Below, one piece after another: positions 34,346 through 46,937 of a stretch of DNA of 64,000 nt. Source of the DNA: Ailanthus altissimus (Eukaryota; Streptophyta; Magnoliopsida; Sapindales; Simaroubaceae); the NCBI GenBank assembly GCA_946807835.1, contig OX327703.1:7323501-7387500 (forward strand). Direction: 5' to 3'. The position numbers and the translations under genes were made by a program. The notes below the pieces were generated by a model. The model was not told the DNA's origin and ran no database searches. It worked only from the letters and a program-made list of their open reading frames with translations. Position 1 is the stretch's first letter. The number at the start of each line of letters is the position of its first letter.

Positions 34346-35021
34346 TGTTATGGATTTTCAATGTACACCCAAAAACTCCTTAGCGGCTGGCAAAAGTTTC
34401 ATACTCACAAGCAATCAAAAAAAGTGAAGATCACATGAACAATGAAAAAAATCAATCACACACTAAAGAAAGTATACACCAATACACGTGATTCGATAAA
34501 ATTATCTATATTCATAACAGATCAAAGATCCTAACTTCTTTATTAATTCGTTCTTTGTTCACAAAGAACCTCACAAGAAATTATAAGAAATATCTAAATA
34601 CCCAAGAGTACTAAGAATCTATACCACACTTACTTGTGCACTTAAATCACTCAAGTGTGCTCTAAGTTCTCTATTATCTTCTTGTTGCTTTTTATGTTTG
34701 ATATCAATTAAAGATTTACATAGAGTTAATACTAACCCTAGAAATTTTAAACCTAGTTGAAATAAGAGTTCTTAATTATAGGATTTCAAATCTCACTTTA
34801 ATAAGTCAATTGAGAAAAAATATGAAATACCCATAAATTATCATATGAATAGTACTCATCGCTTAAATAGTACACGTCAAGTAAACAGAACCTTACTTCT
34901 AACTTTTTGTTTGTCTTTTCTTTAACATGACCTTCACGTACTAGATTTTTTGCTGACTTTTCATTGGTCTCTAACTCAAAATCAAATTAATCCGTAATTT
35001 TGAATTATCAAAATTCCAACA
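34346..35021 (-). repeat. Solo LTR of the 4279-6750 copia family, minus strand
   Basis: The reverse complement aligns over its full length with the 3' LTR at 6120-6750: TGTTGGAATTTTGATAAT start, ACACTTGAGTGATTTAAGTG block, and end in CATAACA. Length 676 bp. Flanks (AAGAT left, AAGTC right) are similar but not identical. Confidence 0.85.
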
Positions 35022-35529
35022 AAGTCGAAGAAAGCCCTAAAATGAGATTTACCCAAAATCTCGATCTATTTATGCAGCTTAGCCACCAAAATAACATCAT
35101 TTTGGTTGGTGTTTTTCTTATGTCTTCCCCCTAAATTGGCGTCGTTTGGGGAGACTTAATTTTTTTGGTCCCCCAAATGATGTCGTTTTGTTTGGGTTTT
35201 TTTCTTTAGTTCCCCAAAATGGTAGTGTTTTGGGGCAATTTCATTAATTCTCAAATAATACCCCTAAAATGCTGCCCTTTTGAGCGGAATATTTTTCTAT
35301 TTTTTCTTTTTTGGATCTTTTTTCCATTCTTAATTAATCTTTTCTTTTCTTTTTAAGAATAATGATTTATTTTAAATGTTTTTCTTCACTACTTCATCCT
35401 ATTAAAATATTCTCAATAATTATTTTGTATTTCAAAATAATTAGTCTTTTTTTAGTTAGTCTTCTTTAAAATATTAATTCTTTTTACTATTTAATTTTTT
35501 ATAAAAAAATTAAGATAATTATTTTTTTT
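35022..35529. repeat. Degenerate repeats of a CCCCAAA-TGTCGTTTTGG motif, then AT-rich DNA
   Basis: Between about 35070 and 35290 a short pattern (C-rich word, then GTCGTTTTGGG or a relative) recurs about four times at 50-70 bp spacing. The rest is T-rich. No gene. Confidence 0.4.
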
Positions 35530-35748
35530 AATCAAAACTAAATCATTTAGATTTTTGACAATATAATATTAATAATTCATTGACATTTTATGTTTCTAAG
35601 ATCATAGTATTAGTAATTCATTGACACTTTAAAGAAGTATTAGTGAGCCTTGATACAGTACTATCATATCAGTTTATTTTTATCTTAATTGACACAATTT
35701 TTAAAAAGTGTCAGTAGTATGGTGTCAGTGAAACCCATTTTCTAGTAA
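35530..35748 (-). mobile_element. CACTA-type transposon end, one terminus only
   Basis: The right edge, read on the minus strand, is TACTAGAAAATGGG, close to the common CACTACTAGAAAATGGG terminus; the outer CACTA is mutated to TATTA. Inside are subterminal TGACAC repeats in both orientations (around 35582, 35622, 35690, 35708 and 35723), typical of CACTA elements. I could not find the other end or a transposase. Confidence 0.5.
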
Positions 35749-36698
35749 TAATAGTAGTTTATATATAGATACTATTATCCTATAATTTTATCGAGGTTCC
35801 AAAGCATACTAACCTAGACACATCCGCTCCAAAGACTAAGAGCCTAAAGGACCCAGAGTCTGTGTAGCTAAGAAGGTTTAAAGCCCAATCACCTTAAAAC
35901 TTTTCAACTACTCCCAACAAGCTCAACCACCTTAAGGACCCAGCCTAAAGACTGCCAATCCAAGAAGTTCAATGACCTAAAGATCCTAAATGTCTATATT
36001 GCCTAGAAGGCCTGAGGCCCAATCATTGAGGATAGTCCTCAATAAAGTTACTAAAACACGTACATTGAGGACTTCTCATTTATCACAAGTAAATATCACA
36101 AAGTTAAGGTCCTCAACAACTTATATAAATGTTTCTTAAGTAAGACAATGAGGAAGTACACCATGAAAGCCAAGAACAATTGATATAAAGAGTAGGTTTG
36201 CGGTGCCCAAAGAACTCGAAAGAGACATCATGTTGCCCACATCCCCAGAAAAAGCAAACATACAAAGCACTGATACTACGATGCCTTAATATTTGGACCT
36301 CTCATATATATCAGGACGTGATACGTAACCTATCTGAGAAGCATATAAAACGAAGAGTGGTGGTCGTGCATGAGGCAAGGGGAAAGTTTTAAACAATTGA
36401 GAAATAGAGAGAAAAAACAAGTAAGAATTTTGTAAAACATCTTTCTTTAGGCAAATCACCTTTTTCAATTTAATAAACACTAAAAATTCATAATACTAAC
36501 TTAAGTATTAGAGAATCCTTACCAAAAATAACCACTGACGAAGTCTTGATTGCGTTTCTGAGTATGGAAGAGTTTTCAGAAAGGCACAAAGGGTTACTCG
36601 AGATATTTAGACAGGTGTAGAGATAACCATTTCCATAAAAAAAATCATTTTTGATAAAAGTATAGTTATTTAACTAAGAACCAAGGTCAATAGATGTA
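35749..36698 (+). repeat. Probable decayed gypsy LTR
   Basis: Less AT-rich than its surroundings, with repeated Pro/Lys-poor non-coding text and a region near 36495-36540 (TAACTTAAGTATTAGAGAATC, CCACTGACG) that looks like the U5 segment of gypsy LTRs, where ACTTGAGCGTCGGAG is common. No partner copy in the window; boundaries uncertain. Confidence 0.35.
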
Positions 36699-36736
36699 CA
36701 TACATACATACATATATATATATACATATATATATA
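36699..36736. repeat. ACAT/TA microsatellite
   Basis: (ACAT)n passing into (TA)n, then ACATATATATATA. Confidence 0.8.
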
Positions 36737-37189
36737 ATGATTTATTACATTTAGCAAACATTATGGCAATGATGACAAAAATGTATTTGTTGGATAAATT
36801 AGAGCTTGCATCCGATGAAAGAGTAACAATTATATTTTTAAAACTTGGGTTTTTTATTTGTTAAGGTTTTAGGAGGTAATTTATTATATAAGGTTCCATT
36901 ATGCTTAGAGGTTTTTAGATATTGCAAAATATTTCCTAATGCTAACTCACAACCATTTATGGAAAAGTAGCTAAGTGATGCCTTAAGCTTAATATTTATG
37001 ATCATTTAAATAATCATGTTGTACAAAATAATTTTTGAAAAAATTAACTTCTTTTTCTCTTTTTTAATGAAATCATTTTTTTGCTTCTTGAGGTTTTTGT
37101 TAGGAGTATGCCTTTAAAGTATGATCATTTATATTTATTGTTAAAAATAAACAATAGAAGTTATTAAAATAATCTCTAAGGCACAATGT

Positions 37190-37631
37190 CTAAGACACCT
37201 CAAGAATGAGAGATAAGAGATGGATATCCTATGCCTCCGCAGTAGACAAACTAGTGAATGCTATGTTGTGTGTTAAGCCCGATATTTGCTATTCAAGGGG
37301 TGCAGTTAGCCGATATCAATCTAATCCAAGATATGATTATTGGATTGCAATAAAAACAGATTCTTAAGTATTTACGGAGAACAAGAAACTATATGTTTGT
37401 CTATTATGATAAGAATTTAATCCCAATCAAATACACTGATTTTAATTTTCAATCTAACTTAGATTCTTGAAAATTCATATTCAGATCAGTGTTCACTCTT
37501 GATTGTGGAGCAATTATATGGAGAAGCATAAAGCAATCATGTATTATTGATTCCACCATGAAAACCAAATATGTAATGGCTTGTGAAGCAGCTAAGAAGG
37601 TAGTATGGCTCCACAAGTTCTTATTGGATAT
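37190..37631 (+). pseudogene. Copia RNase H remnant, first part
   Basis: Fragments across frames: MLCVKPDIC, then KYLRRTRNYMFVYYDKN, YTDFNFQSNLDS, SVFTLDCGAIIWRSIKQS, TMKTKYVMACEAAKKVVW and LHKFLLD. This is the standard copia RNase H order (Y-T-D-x-D-F, S-x-F-x-L, W-x-S-x-K-Q, A-E-Y-x-A). Several stops and a changed catalytic context mean it is dead. Confidence 0.85.
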
Positions 37632-37632
37632 G

Positions 37633-39028
37633 TGATAGGGGCGTAAAAGTATTAGTATAATTTATATCTAACTTTTGTATTTTGCTCCAAAATATAAATA
37701 TTTGGCTATTTAATTGTATTTTTTTATCATAAATAGATGCACGACGGAAAATATAATGCAAAGGAACAAACGAGAGGCGAATTAGACGTAAAACAAAGAA
37801 GTTATGCTCAAAATACGAAAGCGAATACTAGGGTTGGGGGGCCGCAGCGCCCATGACTGAGTGCCACGGACCCATGTCAGTAGTTGAGCACCGAAGGGCC
37901 CATAAGCCAGCACCGCAGTGCTTAGCGAGGCTTTTAAAATTCATGTTTTCAGGTCTTAGTACCGCAACGCCCGTACGATATATAAAATCCCCTCTCAACT
38001 TTCCTATTTCAACTTGGATTTGAAGCCCCTCACCCTTAGGGTTTCTTATACCAATAAAAACACTCTTTTGAGGTCAAATATACAGAATTTAGAGAAGCAA
38101 AAACTTAGAGAAAGAATTCACAACACAAAATCAAAAATCAAGGCTAAGAAATCAAGATTCAAGTTTCAAGTCAAGATTGAGAGAGAAGAAACCCAAGATG
38201 TCTTCTTGATTAGTTTTTCTTCTCTTTTCTTATCATTATGTTCTTGTTCTTACTGTTCTTGATGGATTGGTTTGATACTTTTGGTTTTGTGATGAGCTAA
38301 ACTTGGTATTCTGGGGTTAGACTATGTGAATCTAGTATGTAGTTGAATTTCATTGATTCTTAATTTATGAACTTAATTATTATAATTGATTCATTTTATC
38401 TTGTGTTTATTACTTTCATTATATCTGGCCAATATTATGAATAATTGAGGAACCATGATGAACTTGACAAAGGGATTCACGTGTTTAGCCTAGAATAGTT
38501 TGATGCATGATTATAAGGTAACAACTATGAGTTCCATCTAGGATATACATATACCTAGGTGGCATGTATGGTATGATTTAGACTTGATCTTAATGAATTA
38601 CATTCTAATTTGATTACCATAGACATATAGGTGATTGTTAGAATGTGTAATATAGTCACTTAACCATCAATAGAGGCTTGTGATGAGATTAGTGTCTAAG
38701 CCAACAATTTATATTAAGGAATGAAGTAAGTGGTTAATAAATCCAATGAAATACTAGAGGATGAGTGTATACCCTAAATTATTATCCTTTGGTGAATTTA
38801 TATATCTTGTTTGTTTGCTATTTAGGTTTAGTTTAATTTGATAAAATTAGGTTAATAAATTCAGTTTCAGATTTTGATTTTTCTGAATAAAAGTTAAGTA
38901 AATATAATTTTAGTAATTGATTCAAGAATTAGATCACGTAGTCTCTGTGGGATCGATACTTGAACTTAAATCCTATATTACTTGATACGATAACGTGCAC
39001 TTGCGCTTAACTAGTATAGCACACATCA
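37633..39028 (+). repeat. LTR inserted in the copia RNase H
   Basis: Starts TGATAGGGGCGTAAAAG and ends ACACATCA; 1,396 bp. It shares ATATCTGGCCAATAT and TTGATGCATGATTATA with the solo LTR at 10697-12057. It has a TATA word (ATATATAAAATCCCC near 37978) followed by a CT-containing leader, as in an LTR. Its first ~220 bp are repeated in inverted orientation at 39035-39256. Confidence 0.8.
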
Positions 39029-39034
39029 AGTTTT

Positions 39035-39256
39035 TGTTGGCGCTGTAGCGCCCAGCCCTAATACACTATTTCATATTTTGAGCGTTATGTTTTCACATCC
39101 GATTTGCCTCCTGTTTATTTATATGTGTCACATTTTTTGTCATGCATCTATTTTTTTATCAAAGAGTATAATTAAATAGCCAAATATTTATGATTTGAAG
39201 CAAAATACCAAAGATGAGTACAAATCATACTATTACTTTTACGCCCCCCCCCATCA
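39035..39256 (-). repeat. Inverted partial copy of the adjacent LTR
   Basis: The reverse complement reads TGATGGGGGGGGGCGTAAAAG and follows 37633-37850 to a shared AGCGCC block, at roughly three-quarters identity by eye. Immediately right of it the copia RNase H frame resumes (CTAGAAGTTATTTTAGATAT). Confidence 0.8.
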
Positions 39257-39257
39257 C

Positions 39258-39344
39258 TCTAGAAGTTATTTTAGATATAGATAAACTTCTCACACTTTAT
39301 TGTAATAATAGTTGTGCTTAGTAAATTCCAAAAGAGCGTAACCT
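39258..39344 (+). pseudogene. Copia RNase H remnant, continuation
   Basis: Reads LEVILDIDKLLTLYCNNS, which follows directly on LHKFLLD at 37631 in the family order (F-L-x-D-L-E-V ... L-Y-C-D-N-x-x-A). This shows that everything at 37632-39257 is inserted. Confidence 0.8.
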
Positions 39345-39345
39345 C

Positions 39346-39402
39346 TCGTACTATAAACCGAAATCTATGTATCCATACTATTAATATGGATTAGATATTA
39401 TA
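39346..39402 (-). repeat. Remnant of the gypsy 3' LTR
   Basis: Matches the first ~57 bases of the 5' LTR (ATCTATGTATC and ACTATTAATA blocks, compare 46884-46934). The remaining ~2.8 kb of LTR is missing and copia sequence follows directly. Confidence 0.8.
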
Positions 39403-39427
39403 ATTTCACCCCTCCTAAAAGAAAACT

Positions 39428-42400
39428 TCATAACTCTTGTACTACATAGTTCATCCATAACACCTTCACCAAGGGAATGCTTTTATTACAAAGTGCTTGC
39501 TCTTTCCGGTCTAGAATTTTCACAAGCTTTTCTTCGTAAGTCAGATTCTCGTTCAACTCTACTGACTGTTTCCTTAGGATGTCTGAAAGATCTGCTAAGT
39601 ACTTGCGAAGCATGGAAACGTGAAACACGTAATGGATTCTGGCTAGTTCCTTCGGTAACCTCCTCAACTCTTTCAACTATCTCATACGGCCTATTGTATC
39701 GAGGACTCAGCTTTCCTCTTTTCCCAAATCTTAATTCTCATTTCCATGTTGATATCTTCAAGAAGACATTATCACCAACATGGAACTCTAAGTCCTTTAT
39801 TCGATTACCTGCATAACTCTTCTGTCTATCATTAGTTATTTTCAATCTCTACCTTATAACTTGAATTTTTTCTGAAGTAATCTGGATAATTTTTTGGCCG
39901 ACCAGTTTCCTTTCACCTACCTCATCCCAACAAATTAGAGTTCTGCACTTTCTTCCATACAATGCTTCGTATAGTGCCATGTCGATGCTAGTCTGATAGC
40001 TATTATTATAGGCAAACTCCATCAATGGAAGATGAGTATCCTAGCTCCTCTAAAACTCCATAACATACGCTCTAAGCATATCCTCAAGTATCTGAATTGT
40101 CCACTCAGACTAGCCATCCGTCTGTGGATAAAAGGTAGTATTGAAATTCAATTTAGTGCTTAGAGCTTTCTGTAAGCTGGGCCAAAATCAGAAAGTGAAC
40201 CTCAGATCCCTATTTGACACAATGGATACTGGAACGCCATGAAGTCGTACCACTTTATCTATGTATAACTGAGCCAATTTATCTAAAGAATAATTGCTTC
40301 TAATGGGTAAGAATTGGGCAGATTTCGTCAGTCTATCAATAATTACCCATATTGCATCATTGCCTTTTTGGCTATGCGAAAGTCATACCACGAAATCCAT
40401 CATTATTCTCTCCCATTTCTACTTAGAAATCGAAAGAAGTTGTAAGAACCCTGTAGGTTTTTAATGTTCAGCCTTTACTTGCTGGCAAGTCAGGCATCTG
40501 GAGGCAAATTCTACTATATCTTTCTTCATGCTCTTTCATCAGTAGTGCTCATTTAGTGTATAGTATATTTTTGTGCTCCCTGGATGCATAGCATATGCAG
40601 AAGAATGAATTTCTTCCATAATCTCTCTTCTTAACCCATTCACATTCGGTACACATAATCTTTGACCTAAAGTTATTATACCATCCCCAGTCACTGAAAA
40701 GTTTTATGCTGCCAGATTCGATTCCACCCTTCAATTTAACTACCTATGGATCTTGAGTCTGTAATTCTCTGATTCGATCAACCAACATTGGACGGACCTG
40801 AAATTGATTAATAGTGCTTCCGAATTTGACAATTTTAATTTTATACCCAAAGACCTCAATTCTACCAGCATCGATAAATATGCAACCTTCAAGTAAGCTA
40901 TTGAACTGACAGGCTTCCTGCTGAGAGCATCTGCTACCACATTAGCTTTTTTTGTATGGTAATCAAGTGTGTACTTATAATCTTTGATAAGCTCCAGCCA
41001 CTTTCTCTATCTTATATTTAGTTCTTTTTGGGTGAAAAAGTATTGCAGGCTCTTGTGGTCCGTAAAAATCTTACAGGGAACCCCATACAAATAATGTCTC
41101 CAAATTCTTAGAGCAAAAACTATTGCAGCCAGTTCTAGGTTATGTGTGGATAATTCTGTTCATGCTTCTTTAATTGTCTGGAAGTATAGGCTATTACTTT
41201 CTCCTTCTGCATCAGCACAAAACCTAGACCCTACTTGGAAGCATCACAATATATAGTAAATTCATCATTCCCTGACGGAAGTGCAAGCACTGAGGCTGAG
41301 GTCAACCGTTTCTTCAACTTATCAAAACTCTACTGACATACTTCTGACCATACAATCTTCTCTTCTTTCTGGGTTAATTTAATCAGAGGAACGGCTATCT
41401 TTGAAAATCCCTCTACAAACTTTCTATAATACCCAGCCAAACCCAAGAAACTACGGACCTCCATCACATTTGTGGGTTGTCTCCAATTCACTATGGTTTC
41501 AATCTTCTGAGGATCTACTACTACCCTTTCTGCAGAGATTACATGTCCCAAAAATATAACTTTATCTAGCCAGAACTAACATTTACTAAGTTTAGCGTAT
41601 AGTCGATGCTCCCTTAAGGTTTGCAAAACAATCTTTATATGTTCTGCATGCTCTTCCTCACTACTTGAGTAGACTAATATATCATCAATAAATACTATCA
41701 CAAACTGATCTAAATAGGATCGAAAAACTCTATTCATAAGATCCATAAAAGCGATTGGGGCATTAGTTAGCCCAAAAGGCATGATTAAGAATTCATAATG
41801 CCCGTATCGTGTCCTAAAGGACGTCTTGGGAACATCTTCCTCATGAATTTTCAGTTGATGATAGTCTGACCTCAGATCTATCTTGAAAAATACTTTGGTC
41901 CCCTATAGCTAATCAAACAAATCATCAATTTTCGAAGGTGGATATTGATTACGCATTGTTACTTTATTCAGTTCCCTGTAGTTAATGCATAATCTCATAC
42001 TTCCATCTTTTTTTTTACAAACAAAATCGGTGCCCCGAAAGAGAAGTACTCGACCTGATGAAACCCTTATTCACCAATTCTTCTATTTGAACCTTTAGTT
42101 CTTTCAATTTTGAAGGAGCCATTCTGTATGGTGTTTTAAAAATTAGTTTCGTTCCAGGGGCTAATTCTATTTGAAACTCTATTTCTCTATCTAGAGGTAA
42201 CCTCAGAAGATCATCTAAGAACGCATCCGAAAACTCTCTAACCATTGGAATATCCTCTAATTTCATTCCATTATCTCTTACTTTTATTGTATAAACTAGA
42301 TACCTCATGACACGACTTTCAAAGCATCTTTCTTGCCCTCATTACAGATACCATACTGGCGGGAAGTAATTTTCGCACCCCATAAAAAATGACTTCAATT

Positions 42401-43936
42401 CCTTCTAGGCTACATAATCTTACTTCTTTCCGGAAGCAATCCACAATGACCCAATATCTGGACAACCAATCCATCCCCAAAATCACATCAAAATCACCGA
42501 TGGCCAGTAAAATCAAATCCGCCATGAATTCTTGGCCCTCAATACTGATTTTACTACCACTATACACCTTTTCTACTACAATGGAGTCTCCTGTAGGAAG
42601 AGACACTACTACCGCACTATCTAATAACTGAGGCACTATACTAGCATTTGCAGCAAACCCCATAGAAATAAAAGAATAGGTCACTCTAGGATCTATCAGT
42701 ATATAAGCATCCCGATCAAAAACTGACATCGTACTTGTCATAACTTCTGGGGCTGCATCTGCCTCCTGTTGGGTCACTGCAAATACCCTAGCCTGGGTAC
42801 GAGGTCTGCCTTGCTGCACTCTAGATGATCCACCTCGACCGACTCCCCCACTAGTCTATCCCGAAGTTAGTGGTCTATTTTTTAGCTTACTACTAGCTCC
42901 AACATTCGGGCAATCTCTCATATAGTGGCCCTCTTGACCACACTTATAACAACCTATAGTCTCATTCCTACAATCCCCCGAATGGGTCTTTCCACATTTG
43001 TTACACATTGGAAAACCCTTCAAACTTTCTTTAGTGTTTTGGGATACGGCTGATAGTTTTTTGACGGAAGCTTGACTTGATTGAGCTTCCCGGCTTGGTT
43101 TTTGACTGCTGGACCATATAGATCTCTCTTTTGTTTGTATGAATTTACTAGGTCCTCCTCAAAAACTACCTGACTAACCCCTTTTTTGGCTCTGCTGTTT
43201 CGGCTTAGAAATGGTTGCTATGCTTCTTTCAACTTAAGTTGCAGCTTCCACTAAAGCTCCGTACTGAGTGTGAGCTGCTAACACTACATAGGCCCTAATT
43301 TGAGAATTGAGGCTCATTGCAAACTTATTAGCCTTTTGCTCCTCATTATCAGCTATGAATGGAATAACACGGATGAGCTCTGAAAACTTCTTTTCATACT
43401 CTGCCACGAAGAAGGAACCTTGTTCTAACTTAAAAAAACTCTTATATCTTCACATCTTTATAACTCTTGGGGTAGAACTTATCCAGAAAATCTCTTCTAA
43501 ACAGTGCCCAAAACACCTCATCTGGATTTCTCCTCTGCAAGGCCTTCCACCAATCTTTCGCTCTTTTCTTTAATAAAAATGTTGAGTATGAAACCATCTA
43601 TTCTTCATTATATCCCATAACCTAAACATTTTCTTCATTATTCTCTAACCAGGATATGACTCTCTTAGGATCTCTGATACTATTATACAGCTTAATGCCT
43701 AATTTCTTGACGAGCTAAATGGATAATCCTGCTTCTTTTGGCTGTTGAATCGCTGTAGCTAGCATCTGGGCCATATGAACTACATTTATGTTTCCACCCT
43801 ATGGTTGGACAGGCTGAGATGACTCAGAAGGGGTCTAATGCGTAGGAACATTTACCGACTCATTCACACGTTCCTCTTCATATGCAATAGCCTCAGTAAC
43901 TACTCTCCTAGTACGTGGGCCACTTCGACGATGCAT
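39428..43936 (-). pseudogene. Gypsy gag-pol polyprotein, many stops and frameshifts
   Basis: The gag start is MHRRSGPRTRR at 43936. Gag core: KKRAKDWW and SYKDVK; then EYEKKFSEL around 43380. Two zinc knuckles follow: CNKCGKTHSGDC (about 43000) and CYKCGQEGHYMRDC (about 42930). Protease: IDPRVTYSFIS (catalytic Asp kept, DSG changed to DPR) and ILGMDWLS near 42620-42450. Reverse transcriptase: MPFGLTNAP and [13 protein letters not shown] near 41780-41660. RNase H region: [12 protein letters not shown], then VADALSRK near 40935. Integrase: WERIMMDFV, IDRLTKSAQFLPI, HGVPVSIVS, YHPQ-like FYPQTDG near 40130. The end, PKELARIHYVFHVSMLRKYL then KILDRKEQ and IPLVKVLW, is the C-terminal integrase/chromodomain region. 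At least ten interruptions, so not functional. Confidence 0.9.
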
Positions 43937-44072
43937 ATTTTCTATAGATTTTAATAATAAAAATGGTTATCTCATGAATAAAATTCAATTTAACAAAATT
44001 AGAAAATGCATGCACTTTTGAGAATCTTATATGAAACTAAATCCTTTTGTAACTGAAAACCTCAAAAATCAG

Positions 44073-44084
44073 GCTCTGATACCA
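44073..44084 (-). other. Primer-binding site of the gypsy element
   Basis: Minus strand TGGTATCAGAGC, exact, 3 bp from the LTR end at 44088. Confidence 0.93.
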
Positions 44085-44087
44085 CTC

Positions 44088-46934
44088 TGATAGGATCCGC
44101 CTCAATACCCTCTTCTATAGATCCCAGCAACCATACCAGGCACTCTAATAGAAGTCCCTTAGAGTCTAACTATCAACACTGAAAATTCTGTTAAGCGAAC
44201 CCCTAGTTAATCCTTACTATTTCTGATAAAATCCTAAAATATTTATGAAAATAATTTACCAAAATTTTAAAAACAAACGGACAGAGTTTCCTCCGTTTTT
44301 CTGAAAATTCAAATACAAAACCTGCAAGAAAAATCACACTTCTAATTCAAACAGCTTTCTCAACTTTGAAATAGAACTCCAAGTCTTTTCCAAGTCCAAA
44401 CTAACTCAACAAGATAGTGTCATTCTAATCACATAAAATTAATATATTAATGAAAAGTAAAAACTATTATCAAAATGCTTAAACCACTTCTTGATTGTTA
44501 AAACATATTTACAATATGCACAAATATTATATCTACTATGTAGAAAATCAAAAGGTGCTACTCAGCACATTTACATTTATAAAATTTTCTTCAGATTTGG
44601 CCCACTGATCAGCAGTAGGAGAATCAGTAGCTTGCGTACTGAGGCCTACACCTAAAAATAAGGTTTAGAAAATATAAAACACAAAACGAGTGAGCTAAAA
44701 GAGTTTAGTGAGTGCATTTAAAATTTTTGATAAAAATAAAATTCTGCATAAATAGTAAATACTGAAAAATTGCAAAAAACATGCTTCGCAATACAAAACT
44801 GCTTTTAAACATCATATGTTGATAAAATCCTGTTAAGCGGTTTTTATCAATAATTTCTGTAAACAATTGCAAGAATTTGTAAAACATGGTAGCCAACATG
44901 CATATATAATATATAAAACACTGATATGTGCTTTGTAACTCAAAAGCTGCTAAAACTATCGTTCAGTCATTTTCTTTCTAAACTATGACACATGGTAACC
45001 TTAAAGCTCTATGCTTACGTAGTGACTCGACTAGCACCACACACGTGAGTAAGTCACAGGGCGTCTCAACTAGCAACACCCACTGTGACATCTAAAGATA
45101 TGAATAGGTCAGAGGACGTCTCAACTAGCAACATTCTCTGTGATATCTAAAGACATCTCACTGGTTATGCGACAGAATCCTACATCGCCTACATATAGCG
45201 AGATAATACCCCGTACGCATAAAGTGACTTACATAACTCGACATCCTGACTCCTGAAGTTAGTGACACAATCCCCAATACTTGCCCAAGCGTACGCAATA
45301 TACTGGTCAGGTCTTAAACCATCACCACCACTGTAAATCTAAGGGTACCAATGGCCTTTGAAAACTAATTTAATAAGTTTAAAACTGTTTTTCAGACTGT
45401 ACATAAAATTCATGATTATAACAGTCAATAAAATTGTAAATCATATTTAAACATTTAAGATCATATAAAATATAAAATTCAAATATACTAAAATATATTA
45501 AACAAATGATACACAAAATTGATTTTCACTCACTGAACGCTTCAAACTAAATTTTTCTCCGAAATGTTTTTTGCTTTTACCGCTCTTGGTTTTCTTTACC
45601 TACATGCCAAAAAAGACATTTAAAACTTTTATAAATGCTAAAATTCCACTTAAACTAATAAGCGCCTTAATCGACTTTCAAAGCTCGAATGATTCTACTT
45701 TTTTATTTTCACTATGAAGCCATTCAATCTTGTTTAATCTAGTTTAATTCATCAGCCGAAGCTATAAAAAATGTTTAACACCTTATAAATTTGGTTGAAC
45801 ATAATTGCTCTTCACCTTACCAAAATGGACAATTATGTCTCATTTTCTTCATTTTTTATTTTCCATCAACCATATACATCCAATTAACATAAGGAACCAT
45901 TTCTACATAACAATTTAACCAAAACACAACTCAAGCCCTAAAATCCCCTATGTGGCCGAATTTACATTCACCACCCAACACATTTTTTTTCATCAATTTC
46001 TCACTCTAATGGCATTCAAATCAAGCCAATTTCATCCTAATGCCATAATAACATTCAATTGAAGTTTTTACAACAAAGTCACACTAAACCCTAATTCTTA
46101 CCTTACTAATTTCTTCAATTTAATGAATTCTTTAAGCTCCACACTTGACTTCAACTCAATCTAAATCAAGAATTTACACAAGAACATTAATTGAAGTCAT
46201 CATGGAAAATTCAGTCATCACCATTATTAAACCATGCTTTTCTTACCTCTTTCTTTAAATTTTCACTAATGAAGGCTTCAAATGACCTTAGGAACTTGTA
46301 TTTGACTTTATTTTAGCTTGATCAAGCATGGAAAAATCATAAAATAGCTTGGTTTTATTGTAGCAATGTATTCCTCACTATGGTCGAAAATCCTTCTCTT
46401 TTGCTCTAAGATGTTTTGCTTTTAATCTCTCCAAAATTCTACACACTTCCACCTTTATATAGTCCCCTCTAAAGTGTCTATATTGCCCCTTAACTTACTC
46501 TAAATTTTTAATTTGCCATTGGTTAGAAAGTAAGTATTTAATTGGTTCCTTTGTAACTAATTGATTAGAATAGTCAAAGGAACTAACTAGACTTCCAACT
46601 TGACAATCTATAAACTTGTTTCTAATTAGTCCATTTTATAAGACATGAATTGTGTTTCTCAATAAATGTTTGTTCCATGCATAACACTTATATGGAAATT
46701 CATGTATTAAATTAAAATTTTCGTTTCCAAGCCAATAGAAAAATTTCCAAAAATATTCCATAACCATCCAACGCTTCAACCGAGTGTGAAATTACCAAAT
46801 TAGGTCTAATACCTCTTACGTGCACCATAAAAAAATATTTTTAATAGAGTTAAAATCGGATAACCCTACGGTGTCTTTATCGCTATAAACCAAAATCTAT
46901 GTATCTATACTATTAATAGGGATTTGATATTACA
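44088..46934 (-). repeat. Gypsy 5' LTR (2,847 bp)
   Basis: Minus strand begins TGTAATATCAAATCCC (at 46934) and ends GGATCCTATCA (at 44088). It contains a two-copy 55-bp tandem repeat at 45053-45162 (GTCTCAACTAGCAACA in both). It is a different subfamily from the LTRs at 12218 and 26093. Confidence 0.85.
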
Positions 46935-46937
46935 GAT

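Larger units (their letters stand above)
39346..46934 (-). mobile_element. Chromovirus-type Ty3/gypsy element (Tekay-like), decayed
   Basis: 5' LTR 44088-46934, primer site 44073-44084, gag-pol 43936-39428, purine tract just left of 39428 (AGGAGGGGTGAAA on the minus strand), and a 3' LTR reduced to about 57 bp (39346-39402). Domain order gag, zinc knuckles, protease, reverse transcriptase, RNase H, integrase, then a chromodomain-like end fits the chromovirus group. It interrupts the plus-strand copia element. Confidence 0.9.

Noticed and set aside
34346..35021. AAGAT/AAGTC flanks as a target duplication
   Set aside because: Only three of five bases match; not better than chance.
37632..39257. 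Calling this insertion a DNA transposon because of its inverted ends
   Set aside because: The body and edges match an LTR family with a solo copy at 10697-12057, and no 8-10 bp or TA-type duplication fits.
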